A stretch of DNA of 64,000 nucleotides from assembly GCA_900544595.1 (NCBI GenBank), contig UQVQ01000002.1, positions 102,245 to 166,244 on the forward strand, read 5' to 3'. Within the stretch, counting starts at the first letter, position 1; every line of letters begins with the position of its first letter. Source of the DNA: an uncultured Bacillota bacterium (GTDB lineage Bacteria > Bacillota > Clostridia > Christensenellales > UBA1242). Made by a program: the position numbers and the translations under genes. A model generated the notes under the pieces. That model saw only the letters and a program-made list of their open reading frames with translations. It made no database searches and had not been told where the DNA came from. Positions 34,011 through 42,954 of this stretch are shown here, piece by piece.

Positions 34011-36524
34011 ATGGAACAATTGCTTATTATCGACGGAAACAGCATTATCAATCGCTCTTTCTACGCTCTCCCACTTTTAACAAACAGCAAGGGGGAATTT
34101 TCAAACGCAGTTTATGGCTTTGCAAACACACTAACCAAGGCAATTTTGGATTTAAAGCCAAAATATATTGCCGTTGCCTTCGACTTTGGAAAGAAAACTT
34201 TTCGAAATGAAATCTATTCGGACTATAAAGCAACGCGAAAGGGAATGCCTTCGGAACTTGCGTGCCAAATGCCAATTCTTAAAAATCTTCTTTCGTCAAT
34301 GGGAATTTCCTATTTTGAAATGCAAAACATAGAAGCCGACGACATTATTGGAACAATCGCAAAAACACCGGGAGTTAAAAAAGTTCTCCTCTCGGGCGAC
34401 AGAGATTTGTTCCAACTTCTCGACGACTCAACAATCATGTGGTTTCCTAAAAAAGGTGTTTCGGAAATTGACATAATAACTTCAAAAAATTTGGAAGAAA
34501 AATTTGGATGCAAACCAGAAGAAGTTGTTGAGTTTAAATCAATTCGTGGCGACGCTTCCGACAATATCCCAGGTGTTGTTGGAATTGGAGAAAAAGGTGC
34601 TTTCGATTTAATTAAAAAATATGGGACGCTTGAAAAAGTTTATGAAAATTTGAACGATTTTTCGCCAAAAATGCGCGAAAAACTTGAAAAAAGCAAAGAT
34701 TTAGCATTCATTTCCAAAAAACTTGCAACAATCAACCGAAATGTTCCCCTTGATTTTAAGCTTGAAAATTTAACCTACACTTTCCCATATTCAAAGGAAA
34801 CCTACAACTTTTTTGAAGACTATGAATTTAAAAGTTTGCTTAAAAGAAAAGACATTTTTTCGAATGAATTTGAACTTCCAAAATCTCATGAAAAAACTTT
34901 TGAAATTGTTAAAGTTGAAAGCGAACAAACCCTAGATAAACTTATTTCCTACATTAAAGAGGAAGGAAGAATTGCGTTCGATTTTCAAAGTGAGCCAAAA
35001 ATTTCTTGTTCCCCAAATGTTTTATATTCTTTCTCGCAAGAAATTTCAATGTTCTCTTCTTCAATATCTTTTGAAACCGCGCTTGAAAAACTTAAACCAA
35101 TTTTCGAAAACAAAAACATTGAAAAAATTTGTTACGATTTTAAAAAGCATTTGCACATTTTAAGCGCATATAATATTTCCCCATGCGGGGATGTTTTCGA
35201 CCTTTCAATTGCAAAATATTTAACCTCCAACAAAGCAAAAATTGAAACCGACCCTCCTTTCTATTTCTTTCTTAAAAAAGAACTTAAAGAGGAACTTGAA
35301 AATCTTTCTTTAATGGATTTATACTCCAAAATTGAACTTCCTTTAACAACTGTTTTGTTTTCAATGGAAAAAGACGGGCTTAAAGTTGACGAAAACGAAC
35401 TTTTGCTTTTGAAAACCTCGCTTGAAAGCGAACTTGAAAAAATAACTGAAAAAGTTGTTGAACTTGCGGGCGAAAGTTTTAACATCAATTCCCCAAAACA
35501 ACTTGGGAACATTTTGTTTAATAAACTTGGGCTTTTAGCGAGAAATAACAAGAAAAATTCAACAAATGTTGAAATTCTTCAAGAAATTTCGCTTCAACAC
35601 CCAATTGTTCCCGAAATTTTGAAATATCGCAAAATTCAAAAACTTCTTTCAACCTATGTTGAAGCGTTCTATGAAATTTCAAAAAGAGAAGGCGGATATA
35701 TTCGAACAATTTTCAATCAAACTCTAACCGCAACTGGAAGACTTTCGTCAAGCGAACCAAACCTTCAAAATCTTCCAATTCGCGACGAAGAAGGAAAGAA
35801 ACTTCGAAAAGTTTTCGTTTCGCGCTTCGAAGGCGGCGAAGTTGTTTCTGCCGACTATAATCAAATTGAACTTCGTTTAATGGCGCATTACAGCCAAGAC
35901 AAAACCATGATTGCGTCATACAAACGAAACGAAGATATCCACGCAAGAACAGCGTCGGAAATTTTTGAAATTCCTCTTTCAGCGGTTTCAGCGAATCAGC
36001 GCCGCCTTGCAAAAAGTGTTAACTTCGGAATCATTTATGGAATAAGCGAATATGGGCTTTCCCAAAACCTTGGAATTTCGGTTAAAAAAGCAGCGGAATA
36101 TATGAAAAAATATTTCGAAAGATTCCCCCGCGTTAAAGAATACATGAACGAAAGTATTGAACTTGCAAAATCTCAAGGATATGCAAAAACGCTTTTTGGA
36201 AGAATTCGTCCAATTCCAGAACTTTCCGCAGATAATTCTGCTGTTCGAAAATTTGGCGAACGCGTTGCAATTAACATGCCTCTTCAAGGAACAGCCTCCG
36301 ACATAATTAAACTTGCAATGATTAATGTTTCAAGCCGAATTAAAAAGGAAAATTTGCAATCAAAACTCGTTTTGCAAATTCACGACGAACTTATTGTAGA
36401 CAGTCCAAGCGAGGAAGTTAAAACTGTTAAGCAAATTCTTAAAGAAGAAATGGAAAGCGTTGTTTCTCTTTCAATTCCCCTTCCTGTTGAAGTTTCAAGC
36501 GGCAAAAATTTATATGAATGTTAA
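34011..36524 (+). CDS. polA: DNA polymerase I
   Basis: An 837-aa three-part enzyme. N-terminal 5'-3' exonuclease (about 1-290: LLIIDGNSIINRSFYA, AFDFGKKTFRNEIYSDYKAT, SGDRDLFQLL, GDASDNIPGVVGIGEKGA). The middle 3'-5' exonuclease region (about 300-470) is degenerate: RIAFDFQSEP takes the place of the usual DxE, so proofreading is probably absent, as in many Gram-positive PolI. The polymerase domain (about 480-837) has TATGRLSSSEPNLQNLPIR, VSADYNQIELRLMAHYS, RRLAKSVNFGIIYGISEYGL and LQIHDELIVD. It fills gaps and removes RNA primers. Start at ATG 34011; no ribosome site. Confidence 0.96.
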   Translation: MEQLLIIDGNSIINRSFYALPLLTNSKGEFSNAVYGFANTLTKAILDLKPKYIAVAFDFGKKTFRNEIYSDYKATRKGMPSELACQMPILKNLLSSMGISYFEMQNIEADDIIGTIAKTPGVKKVLLSGDRDLFQLLDDSTIMWFPKKGVSEIDIITSKNLEEKFGCKPEEVVEFKSIRGDASDNIPGVVGIGEKGAFDLIKKYGTLEKVYENLNDFSPKMREKLEKSKDLAFISKKLATINRNVPLDFKLENLTYTFPYSKETYNFFEDYEFKSLLKRKDIFSNEFELPKSHEKTFEIVKVESEQTLDKLISYIKEEGRIAFDFQSEPKISCSPNVLYSFSQEISMFSSSISFETALEKLKPIFENKNIEKICYDFKKHLHILSAYNISPCGDVFDLSIAKYLTSNKAKIETDPPFYFFLKKELKEELENLSLMDLYSKIELPLTTVLFSMEKDGLKVDENELLLLKTSLESELEKITEKVVELAGESFNINSPKQLGNILFNKLGLLARNNKKNSTNVEILQEISLQHPIVPEILKYRKIQKLLSTYVEAFYEISKREGGYIRTIFNQTLTATGRLSSSEPNLQNLPIRDEEGKKLRKVFVSRFEGGEVVSADYNQIELRLMAHYSQDKTMIASYKRNEDIHARTASEIFEIPLSAVSANQRRLAKSVNFGIIYGISEYGLSQNLGISVKKAAEYMKKYFERFPRVKEYMNESIELAKSQGYAKTLFGRIRPIPELSADNSAVRKFGERVAINMPLQGTASDIIKLAMINVSSRIKKENLQSKLVLQIHDELIVDSPSEEVKTVKQILKEEMESVVSLSIPLPVEVSSGKNLYEC

Positions 36525-36526
36525 CA

Positions 36527-36555
36527 AAAATGCAGCATTTTTTGCTGCTTTTTTA
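36527..36555. terminator. polA terminator
   Basis: GCAGCA (36532-36537) / TGCTGC (36543-36548) with A-run before and T-run after. Confidence 0.75.
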
Positions 36556-36741
36556 TTTTTTGCAGTGTTTATTTTCTTGATCTTCGCAAAGTTTTTTTGA
36601 AATTATTGTTTGCATTGTTGCCGAAATTTGAGTTAAAACGCTTTTAATTAAATTAAGCTGGGAAATTGTTTTTCCTTTTGAAAGTTCAAGAGCAATTTGC
36701 GTTGAAATTAAAGCAAGTTTTTCTGGCGAACAATTTTCCAT
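36553..36741 (-). CDS. DUF6774-like small protein
   Basis: A 62-aa protein from ATG 36741 (a GTG at 36777 would add 12 residues). MENCSPEKLALISTQIALEL then SKGKTISQLNLIKSVLTQIS matches the short DUF6774 pattern (LALIST..A.EL.KG.T..EL) seen in many Clostridia, located near sporulation or unknown genes. Function unknown. It shares a terminator region with polA. Confidence 0.55.
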   Translation of the reverse strand: MENCSPEKLALISTQIALELSKGKTISQLNLIKSVLTQISATMQTIISKKLCEDQENKHCKK

Positions 36742-36892
36742 AATTTTATTTATGAACCTATGCTTCTTTTTCGTCACAAAATTTACTTTTCAGCTATAAT
36801 AAATTCATGTGAATTTGTTAAGATTTTTAAAAAATACTATTGATTTTATATTACAAATATGCTATTATATCGTGAAAATTGGAGGTAAAAAT

Positions 36893-38446
36893 ATGTCATT
36901 TAAACATAACTTCACTCAAAACGATTGGGACAACTTAACCCAAACAACAAAGGACGACATTAACTTCGCCCTCAGCCAAGAACTTGACAGCATTGGAAAC
37001 TTCGTTTTTAACAAAAGTGAAAAATCTGTTAATGCTTTAATTCAAATGGCCCAAAGTTTAACAAACCCAAAAACAATTGGAGCAATCCAAACAAAACAAG
37101 AATGGGCAACAACCGCAAGAAACGGAAAAGTTATGGAAAGCATCAAACCATATTCAAATGCTGGCTATTCAAGCCTTGCCGTAACACTTCCTTGGTGGGA
37201 CGCATCAAAACTTCTTATTCCTGTTAAGAGAAATTATTCCGAACAAAACTGCTCCTTGCCACTTTCCGCTTCAAGATACAAAAAATTTGTTGAAAAAATT
37301 CAACCAACTTTTGGTCTTAAAGTTGTTGAAAATTCAAGCTACTCTTCCCCAACAACCTATGGAATTGAAAAAGTTAAGGAAGCTGCTTTCAAAAAAGCAG
37401 ATGCAATTGTTCTAAATTGCAATAACGCAGTAACAACCGACTACGACCGCTTTGCAATGATTCTTAATTGCCTTGCAAAACAAGCAGTTGAAAATGAAGT
37501 TAAGTCTTTCAACAACGCTTCCTACATTGCTCTTAACGACAAAGACAAAGAAAATTTCAAAATTGCAACAGAAAAACTTGCAACTCTTGGACTTGCACGT
37601 GCAACAATTCTTGACGACAATAATCCCGCTCCGGCAAAAGCCCTCGACGATGCTTTGAAATTTGATTTTTTCCACACATTAACTCTTTTAGACGGGAAAA
37701 GAAACGACATTGTTAAATCAATTTCAACGCTCACAGAAACTGTTGTTGAATCAATTTGCAATAAACTTGGCTACACAAAAGAAGCAATTGTTGGCAACCT
37801 TAAAAACCTTGGATATAAATACACCCAAGAGCCAAAATCAGTTTTCGAAGCAATTTTCATGGCAGGAAACCTTGAAGCAATTGCAACTGAAGTTCAAGAA
37901 AATGAAACAACAAAAGTTGCAAAACAAAAAGCTCTTGATTGCGTTGCAAAAGCAGCAAAATCCGCTTCTCCATCTCTCATAAAGAAGATTATTGCCTATA
38001 AAGGAACTTTGGAAGCAGCAATAATTGATAAAAAAGATTACGAGAAATTCTTTGAATCCGATTCTCAAGACGTTATCACATTTGTTTTAGGCGAAAAACT
38101 TGAAAAAGCAAAACAAACTGGAAGAGGACAAAAGAAATATCAAACAGCAGTTGAAAAATCGCCAAAAATTGCACAAGAATTTTCGGTTAGGGTTAAAGCA
38201 ATGTTAGGAAAAACATTCGAGCTTGCAAAATCAAAATCCGAAAAAGGCGAACTTAAAACAACAAGTGTTCCAAAACTTTTCAAAGAAGCAAACAACGAAG
38301 AAAACTCAAACAAAACACCTCACACAATTGCAAGAGAAACATTTAAAGAAACAGTTAACGATGTTGTTAAAAAAGCAAACGACGAGAAAAAGGCCGAAAG
38401 AAAAGCAAAGAAACAAACTGCTCAAAGCGAAGAAATGGGAAACTAA
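36893..38446 (+). CDS. 517-aa protein of unknown function
   Basis: A soluble protein without signal or membrane segment; GGAGGTAAAAAT in front of the ATG is a strong ribosome site. Not recognised. Visible parts: an N-terminal region with NALIQMAQSLTNPKTIGAIQ, SNAGYSSLAVTLPWWDASKL, LIPVKRNYSEQN; a middle with many short helices and YDRFAMILNCLAKQAVENEV; and a Lys-rich, probably disordered, C-terminal 80 residues (KKANDEKKAERKAKKQT). A TATTATAT-like box lies near 36863. The core-type codon use suggests it is native, not recently acquired. The basic tail suggests nucleic-acid or membrane-surface contact, which is only inference. Confidence 0.7.
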   Translation: MSFKHNFTQNDWDNLTQTTKDDINFALSQELDSIGNFVFNKSEKSVNALIQMAQSLTNPKTIGAIQTKQEWATTARNGKVMESIKPYSNAGYSSLAVTLPWWDASKLLIPVKRNYSEQNCSLPLSASRYKKFVEKIQPTFGLKVVENSSYSSPTTYGIEKVKEAAFKKADAIVLNCNNAVTTDYDRFAMILNCLAKQAVENEVKSFNNASYIALNDKDKENFKIATEKLATLGLARATILDDNNPAPAKALDDALKFDFFHTLTLLDGKRNDIVKSISTLTETVVESICNKLGYTKEAIVGNLKNLGYKYTQEPKSVFEAIFMAGNLEAIATEVQENETTKVAKQKALDCVAKAAKSASPSLIKKIIAYKGTLEAAIIDKKDYEKFFESDSQDVITFVLGEKLEKAKQTGRGQKKYQTAVEKSPKIAQEFSVRVKAMLGKTFELAKSKSEKGELKTTSVPKLFKEANNEENSNKTPHTIARETFKETVNDVVKKANDEKKAERKAKKQTAQSEEMGN

Positions 38447-38488
38447 TTCCTTTTGAATTAAATTAAACAAAGAAAACATACTAATTTT

Positions 38489-39595
38489 ATGAGAAGATTC
38501 ATAATTTTAGTATGTTTTTTTAGTGTTGTTGGTCTTGCTTTTGCTCTTCCAATAACTCTTTCTTATTCCTTCCCTTCTCCAAACTTAACAGTTTCGTCAA
38601 ATAAGGTTGACTATGACGGAACCATTGAGCATCTTTTCACCCACTGTCTTCTTGCCTACCCTACTCTTGCTCTTTCCTCCGAAAACCCACTTAAAGATAC
38701 ATATAACAACAATTGTTTAACGCCAAGCGAATTTAAAGAAATTTTAAATCAACTTTATGAAAACAACTATGCTTTAATTGACATTAACAAAATTTTTGAA
38801 GAGAAAAACGGAAAGGTTGTTAAAAGCAAGTTGAAAATTCCAGAAGGCAAAAAGCCTTTTGTTTTAAGTTTCGACGATGTTATTTACGACGAGAAAAAAG
38901 CAAAACACGGAATGGTTGATAAAATTATTGTTGGAAACGACGGCGAACTTGCCTCTCAAACCGAAATAACTTGGGGGCTTACGCCAACAACCGACATTTC
39001 AAAAGAAAATGAGTTTATTCCAATTTTAGAACACTTTGTTAAAGAACATCCCGATTTTTCAATTGACGGCGCAAAAGGGACAATTTGTTTAACAGGTTTC
39101 GACGGAATTTTGGGCTATCGAACAAGCGACATTAACACAACAAATCGCCAGCAAGAAATTAACAACGCAAAAATTGTTGTTGAAAAACTTAAAGAAAATG
39201 GCTGGAATTTTGCGTGCCATTCCTTTGGACACTACCATATGAAAAGCATTTCGCTTGAAAAATTTAAGGAAGAAATTTTGCAGTGGAAAGAGCAAGTTGA
39301 ACCCATAATTGGGAAAACACAAATTTATGTCTATCCATATGGCGAATGGGAACTTGAAAACGAAGACGGAACAATTTCGGAAAAACACAAGTTGCTTCTT
39401 GAAAACGGATTCAAACTTTTTTGCGGCGTTGGAATCAATCCATTTTTTTCAAATCTTCCCTATAACTCTTCGTTCAAAACACTTTTTATGGACAGAACTC
39501 CGCTTGATGGGTTCACTCTTAAAAATCGAGAAAAAGAACTTTCGCGTTTATTTAATGCAAGCGAGGTTTATGATTTAAAAAATCGAAAAAAATAA
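38489..39595 (+). CDS. Secreted polysaccharide deacetylase-like protein
   Basis: A 368-aa protein with a signal peptide (residues 1-20, IILVCFFSVVGLAFALP). The catalytic fold is a divergent NodB type: FVLSFDDVIYD (metal Asp pair), a large insert with ITWGLTPTTD and TICLTGFDGILGYRTS, CHSFGHYHMKSI (His-x3-His), and IYVYPYGEW. Related proteins in Clostridia are longer than usual NodB enzymes. Substrate is not clear; cell-wall polymer is likely. Single gene with its own terminator. Confidence 0.78.
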   Translation: MRRFIILVCFFSVVGLAFALPITLSYSFPSPNLTVSSNKVDYDGTIEHLFTHCLLAYPTLALSSENPLKDTYNNNCLTPSEFKEILNQLYENNYALIDINKIFEEKNGKVVKSKLKIPEGKKPFVLSFDDVIYDEKKAKHGMVDKIIVGNDGELASQTEITWGLTPTTDISKENEFIPILEHFVKEHPDFSIDGAKGTICLTGFDGILGYRTSDINTTNRQQEINNAKIVVEKLKENGWNFACHSFGHYHMKSISLEKFKEEILQWKEQVEPIIGKTQIYVYPYGEWELENEDGTISEKHKLLLENGFKLFCGVGINPFFSNLPYNSSFKTLFMDRTPLDGFTLKNREKELSRLFNASEVYDLKNRKK

Positions 39596-39605
39596 TTTAA
39601 AAATT

Positions 39606-39633
39606 AAAAAACAGCATTTTTTGCTGTTTTTTT
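39606..39633 (+). terminator. Terminator after the deacetylase
   Basis: ACAGCA (39611-39616) / TGCTGT (39622-39627) with T-run. Confidence 0.7.
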
Positions 39634-39740
39634 ATGATTTTTTATTGTTTTTTTATTATTTTATTTAATTTAATTATTTTATTGCTTTTTTAATTTAATT
39701 TTTTCGTTATTTTACGAATTAAAAATTTATTTAATTAAAA

Positions 39741-41024
39741 TTAGTCCGTCATAACAAATTCAACTTCTTTAATTCGAATTGTGTCGCCATCTTTTGCGCC
39801 AGCCTCATGAAGTTTATCCAAAATTCCGTCTTGTTTAAGACGGCGTTGGAAATAGGCAAAAGATTCCATATCGTCAAGAATAACTCCACGAACCATGTTA
39901 TCGATAAGTCCGCCAGAAACACGGAAAGCGCCGTCTTCTTCTTGCGTTATTTGAAGAGAAGTTTTATCGCGCGCATCAAGTTCGAATTCCTCAACTTCAA
40001 TTGGTTTTGATTTTGGAATTTTTTCAAGTTTTTCCCAAATTTTATTTTTTAAATTATCAAGATTTTTTCTTGTTATTGAAGAAATTGGAACAATATCATA
40101 ATTATTTTTTAATTTTTTAATATTTTTTTCGAATTCTTTAATTTTTTCATTTAATTCTTCTTCACTTAGCAAATCAATTTTTGTTAAAACAATAATTTGA
40201 GGAAGTGAGGCAAGAATTTTGCTATAATTTTCAAGTTCTTTGTTGATTTTAACAAAATCATCAAACGGATTACGCCCTTCAAACCCAGAAATGTCGACCA
40301 TATGGACAATAAGACGAACACGTTCGATATGTTTAAGAAACTCGTGCCCAAGTCCAACACCTTCGCTTGCGCCTTCAATAAGCCCAGGAATGTCGGCAAT
40401 AACAAAGTTATTCCCATAGTAATCAACAACACCAAGGTTTGGAGTTAGAGTTGTGAAATGATAGTTCGCAATTTTTGGACGTGCGTTTGTTATTGTTGAA
40501 AGGAGGGTGCTTTTCCCAACATTTGGATAGCCAACAAGCCCAACATCGGCAATTGTTTTAAGTTCCAAAACAACTTCAAACATTTTTGTTTTTTCGCCAG
40601 TTTGAGCAAAATGTGGGGCTTGGCGTGTTGGAGTTGCATAGAAATTGTTTCCTCTCCCGCCGCCGCCGCCGCGCAAGATTTTAACAGGCTTATTTTCTTC
40701 AACGAGGTCTGCCAAAATTTTTCCTGTTTGGGCATCTTTAATTATTGTTCCGCAAGGAACTTCAATTTCAATGTCTTGCCCGTCTTTCCCAGAGCAAAGT
40801 TGTTTTCCTCCTCTTTCGCCGTCGCCTGCTTTAAATTTAGTTTTAAATTTAAAAGAATAGAGGGTTGAAAGGTTCGACTTTGCAACAAAAAAGACATCGC
40901 CCCCCTTGCCGCCGTTTCCGCCGTCCGGTCCGCCATTCATCGTTAATTTTGTTCTATGGAAAGAAACAGCGCCGTCGCCGCCGTTGCCTGCTTGAATTTT
41001 AATTTTTGCAACATCTAAAAACAT
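39741..41024 (-). CDS. obgE: GTPase ObgE/CgtA
   Basis: A 427-aa ribosome-associated GTPase needed for 50S assembly and, in Bacillus, sporulation. Glycine-rich Obg fold at residues 1-158 (FLDVAKIKIQAGNGGDGAVS, GGNGGKGGDVFFVA), G domain from about 159 (GYPNVGKSTLL, DIPGLIEGASEG, LTKIDLL), and C-terminal OCT domain (about 345-427). Normal length for Gram-positive Obg. AGGGAAATAT precedes the ATG. It follows nth on the same strand with a 12-nt gap, so they form one operon. Confidence 0.96.
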   Translation of the reverse strand: MFLDVAKIKIQAGNGGDGAVSFHRTKLTMNGGPDGGNGGKGGDVFFVAKSNLSTLYSFKFKTKFKAGDGERGGKQLCSGKDGQDIEIEVPCGTIIKDAQTGKILADLVEENKPVKILRGGGGGRGNNFYATPTRQAPHFAQTGEKTKMFEVVLELKTIADVGLVGYPNVGKSTLLSTITNARPKIANYHFTTLTPNLGVVDYYGNNFVIADIPGLIEGASEGVGLGHEFLKHIERVRLIVHMVDISGFEGRNPFDDFVKINKELENYSKILASLPQIIVLTKIDLLSEEELNEKIKEFEKNIKKLKNNYDIVPISSITRKNLDNLKNKIWEKLEKIPKSKPIEVEEFELDARDKTSLQITQEEDGAFRVSGGLIDNMVRGVILDDMESFAYFQRRLKQDGILDKLHEAGAKDGDTIRIKEVEFVMTD

Positions 41025-41036
41025 ATATTTCCCTGC

Positions 41037-41669
41037 CTATTTTTTTAAGTTGTTATAGTATAAACAAATTTCTTTTAATTTGCAATCGTTACATTGCGGA
41101 TTTTTTGCTTTGCAATAATATCTTCCAAATAAAACCATTAAATGGTGGGTTTCGCTCCACATATTTTTGCAAAACACTTTTTTAAGTTGCTCTTCAACTT
41201 TTTCGGGGGTTTTCTCATTTGCAAGCCCAAGACGTTTTGAAACTCGAAAAACATGGGTGTCAACGGCAAAGGCATCTCCCCCAAATCCAACAGAAGTTAA
41301 AACATTTGCTGTTTTTTGTCCAACCCCGGGAAGAGAAAGAAGCGCGGAAAAGTTTTTTGGAACTTCCCCATTGAATTTTTCAACAAGTGTTTTGCTTGTT
41401 GCAATAATATTTTTTGCTTTATTATTAAAAAATCCGCATGGTTTAACAATTTTAATAACATCTTCGAGTTTTGCGTTTGCAAGGTCGAATGCAGTTGGAT
41501 ATTTTTCAAACAAAACTTTTGTTACTTCGTTAACGCGTTTGTCCGTGCACTGTGCAGAAAGAATGACGCTTATCAAAAGTTGGAAATTTGAATTAAATTC
41601 AAGTTCGCAAGCGGCATTTGGGAATTTTTCTTTAAGGCAGTCGTAAACAAATTTGCTTCTTTGCTCCAT
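41037..41669 (-). CDS. nth: Endonuclease III
   Basis: A 210-aa base-excision repair glycosylase/AP lyase that removes oxidised pyrimidines. Helix-hairpin-helix LPGVGQKTANVLTS with the catalytic Lys, catalytic Asp in AVDTHVFRVSKRLGL, and the C-terminal 4Fe-4S loop CKAKNPQCNDCKLKEIC. Normal length. The -10 box at 41676-41681 lies 6 nt before the ATG and no ribosome site is seen, so the mRNA is probably leaderless. First gene of an operon with obgE. Confidence 0.95.
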   Translation of the reverse strand: MEQRSKFVYDCLKEKFPNAACELEFNSNFQLLISVILSAQCTDKRVNEVTKVLFEKYPTAFDLANAKLEDVIKIVKPCGFFNNKAKNIIATSKTLVEKFNGEVPKNFSALLSLPGVGQKTANVLTSVGFGGDAFAVDTHVFRVSKRLGLANEKTPEKVEEQLKKVFCKNMWSETHHLMVLFGRYYCKAKNPQCNDCKLKEICLYYNNLKK

Positions 41670-41675
41670 AAAAAT

Positions 41676-41681
41676 ATTGTA
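41676..41681 (-). promoter_or_regulatory. nth extended -10 box, 6 nt before the start codon
   Basis: Reverse strand TGATACAAT, then six bases, then ATG. No Shine-Dalgarno sequence fits in the gap. Confidence 0.55.
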
Positions 41682-41747
41682 TCACATTTTCCTTTACTTT
41701 AAAATTTTTTTATGATAAAATTAAAAATAATAAAACGGAGGTTTGAT

Positions 41748-41969
41748 ATGACAATTGATAAGGTTAAAGAACTTTTGGCAGCTCAACTCAACATTTCAAA
41801 AGACAAAATTCAAGACGATTCCAAACTTGTTGAAGACCTTGGAGCCGATTCATTGGATATGGTTGAAATGCTTATGACTCTTGAAGACGAATTTGGTGTT
41901 TCAATTTCAGATGAAGACGCCTTGAATCTTAAAACTGTTGCCGACATTGTTTCATACATTGAAAAATAA
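41748..41969 (+). CDS. acpP: Acyl carrier protein
   Basis: A 73-aa carrier of growing fatty acyl chains. The phosphopantetheine Ser is in DLGADSLDMVEM (about residue 35). Normal length. ACGGAGG precedes the ATG at 41748. It stands alone, divergent from nth, rather than in a fab cluster. Confidence 0.97.
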   Translation: MTIDKVKELLAAQLNISKDKIQDDSKLVEDLGADSLDMVEMLMTLEDEFGVSISDEDALNLKTVADIVSYIEK

Positions 41970-41984
41970 ATTACAAAAACTATA

Positions 41985-42018
41985 AAAAATCCACTTTTTA
42001 TTTAGTGGATTTTTTTTG
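41985..42018. terminator. acpP terminator
   Basis: ATCCACT (41989-41995) / AGTGGAT (42004-42010) with T-run; the convergent gene at 41998 ends inside it. Confidence 0.75.
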
Positions 42019-42783
42019 TGCCTCATAAATTTCTCTTGCCGATTTTGAAAGTTCCTTAAAGAGTTTTTCGTCAAGTTTAACAAATTTGTTTTCGCATTGC
42101 ATTTCCAAAATTGCGTTAAGCGCTTTCATCCCAAGCGATGTTATTGAAGGAACCGACGAAATTATTTTTGGAACGCGAAACGCAAAAATAAATTCTGGGC
42201 TTGCCTTGTAAGAATAATATAACTCCTCGCCTTTTGATGTTAAAACCTTTATAAATTTAACATCAAGGCTTTGCGAATTTTCGGTTATGTTTGAAAAGCA
42301 AACACCGCGTTTTAAATTTCCTTCCGATTCTTCAAAAAATTCAAGTTGCTTTTCAAGAGGATGGCTTCTTTGTTTTGCACGGCGAACAAAGTTTCCTTTG
42401 CCGTCGAAAATATACTCGCTTAGATAGTAGTTTGAAAAATCATCAAAAGTTTTTTCAATTTTTAAATATTGTTTTGAAACAACAAATTCCAATGAAATGG
42501 AACCGTCATAACTTTTCGCAACATATTTCGTTGCCTCATATCCCTCGCGTTTAACTTTTTTTTCTTGCCCGTTCTTATTAAAATTTTTTATTTCTTTTGG
42601 CGAATCGAATCCACAAGTTTTAATTAAAATTTGCTCCATTGAAACAGGAGCATTTCCGCCATAAATTGACAAAAACAAAACGACATCGGTTAAATCGGTT
42701 GCCAAAATTGGAACTTGCTTTCCAAGTTTATTTGAAATTGATTCAATTTTTTCAATTAGCTTTTCTTTTTGAATTTGCATCAT
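41998..42783 (-). CDS. Protein of unknown function
   Basis: A 261-aa soluble protein starting with MMQIQKEKLIEKIESISNKL (ATG at 42783 or 42780). The order of parts is: helical N-terminus; LATDLTDVVLFLSIYGGNAP; a beta-rich middle (SLEFVVSKQYLKIEKTFDDF, YLSEYIFDGKGNFVRRAKQR); and a helical C-terminus. No family recognised. The promoter TTGACA/CATAAT sits so close that transcription should begin at the start codon. The codon use is that of the core. Confidence 0.6.
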   Translation of the reverse strand: MMQIQKEKLIEKIESISNKLGKQVPILATDLTDVVLFLSIYGGNAPVSMEQILIKTCGFDSPKEIKNFNKNGQEKKVKREGYEATKYVAKSYDGSISLEFVVSKQYLKIEKTFDDFSNYYLSEYIFDGKGNFVRRAKQRSHPLEKQLEFFEESEGNLKRGVCFSNITENSQSLDVKFIKVLTSKGEELYYSYKASPEFIFAFRVPKIISSVPSITSLGMKALNAILEMQCENKFVKLDEKLFKELSKSAREIYEAQKKSTK

Positions 42784-42787
42784 TTTT

Positions 42788-42816
42788 ATTATGAGAAAAT
42801 TTAAAAAATTTGTCAA
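42788..42816 (-). promoter_or_regulatory. Promoter at the start codon of the 42-kb gene
   Basis: TTGACA (42811-42816) and CATAAT (42788-42793) with a 17-nt spacer; four bases then ATGATG. Expected transcription start is at or within the ATG pair. Confidence 0.7.
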
Positions 42817-42954
42817 ATGTTTGATTAAACATTAAAATTGTGATATATATTATTTAAGTGATGTTATATTGTTTGCTTAAACAACCCACGTTGCTTAGCG
42901 CAACAAACTTAATAAATCTAAGCACTTTTGATAATATAATAATTAGTTAAATAA

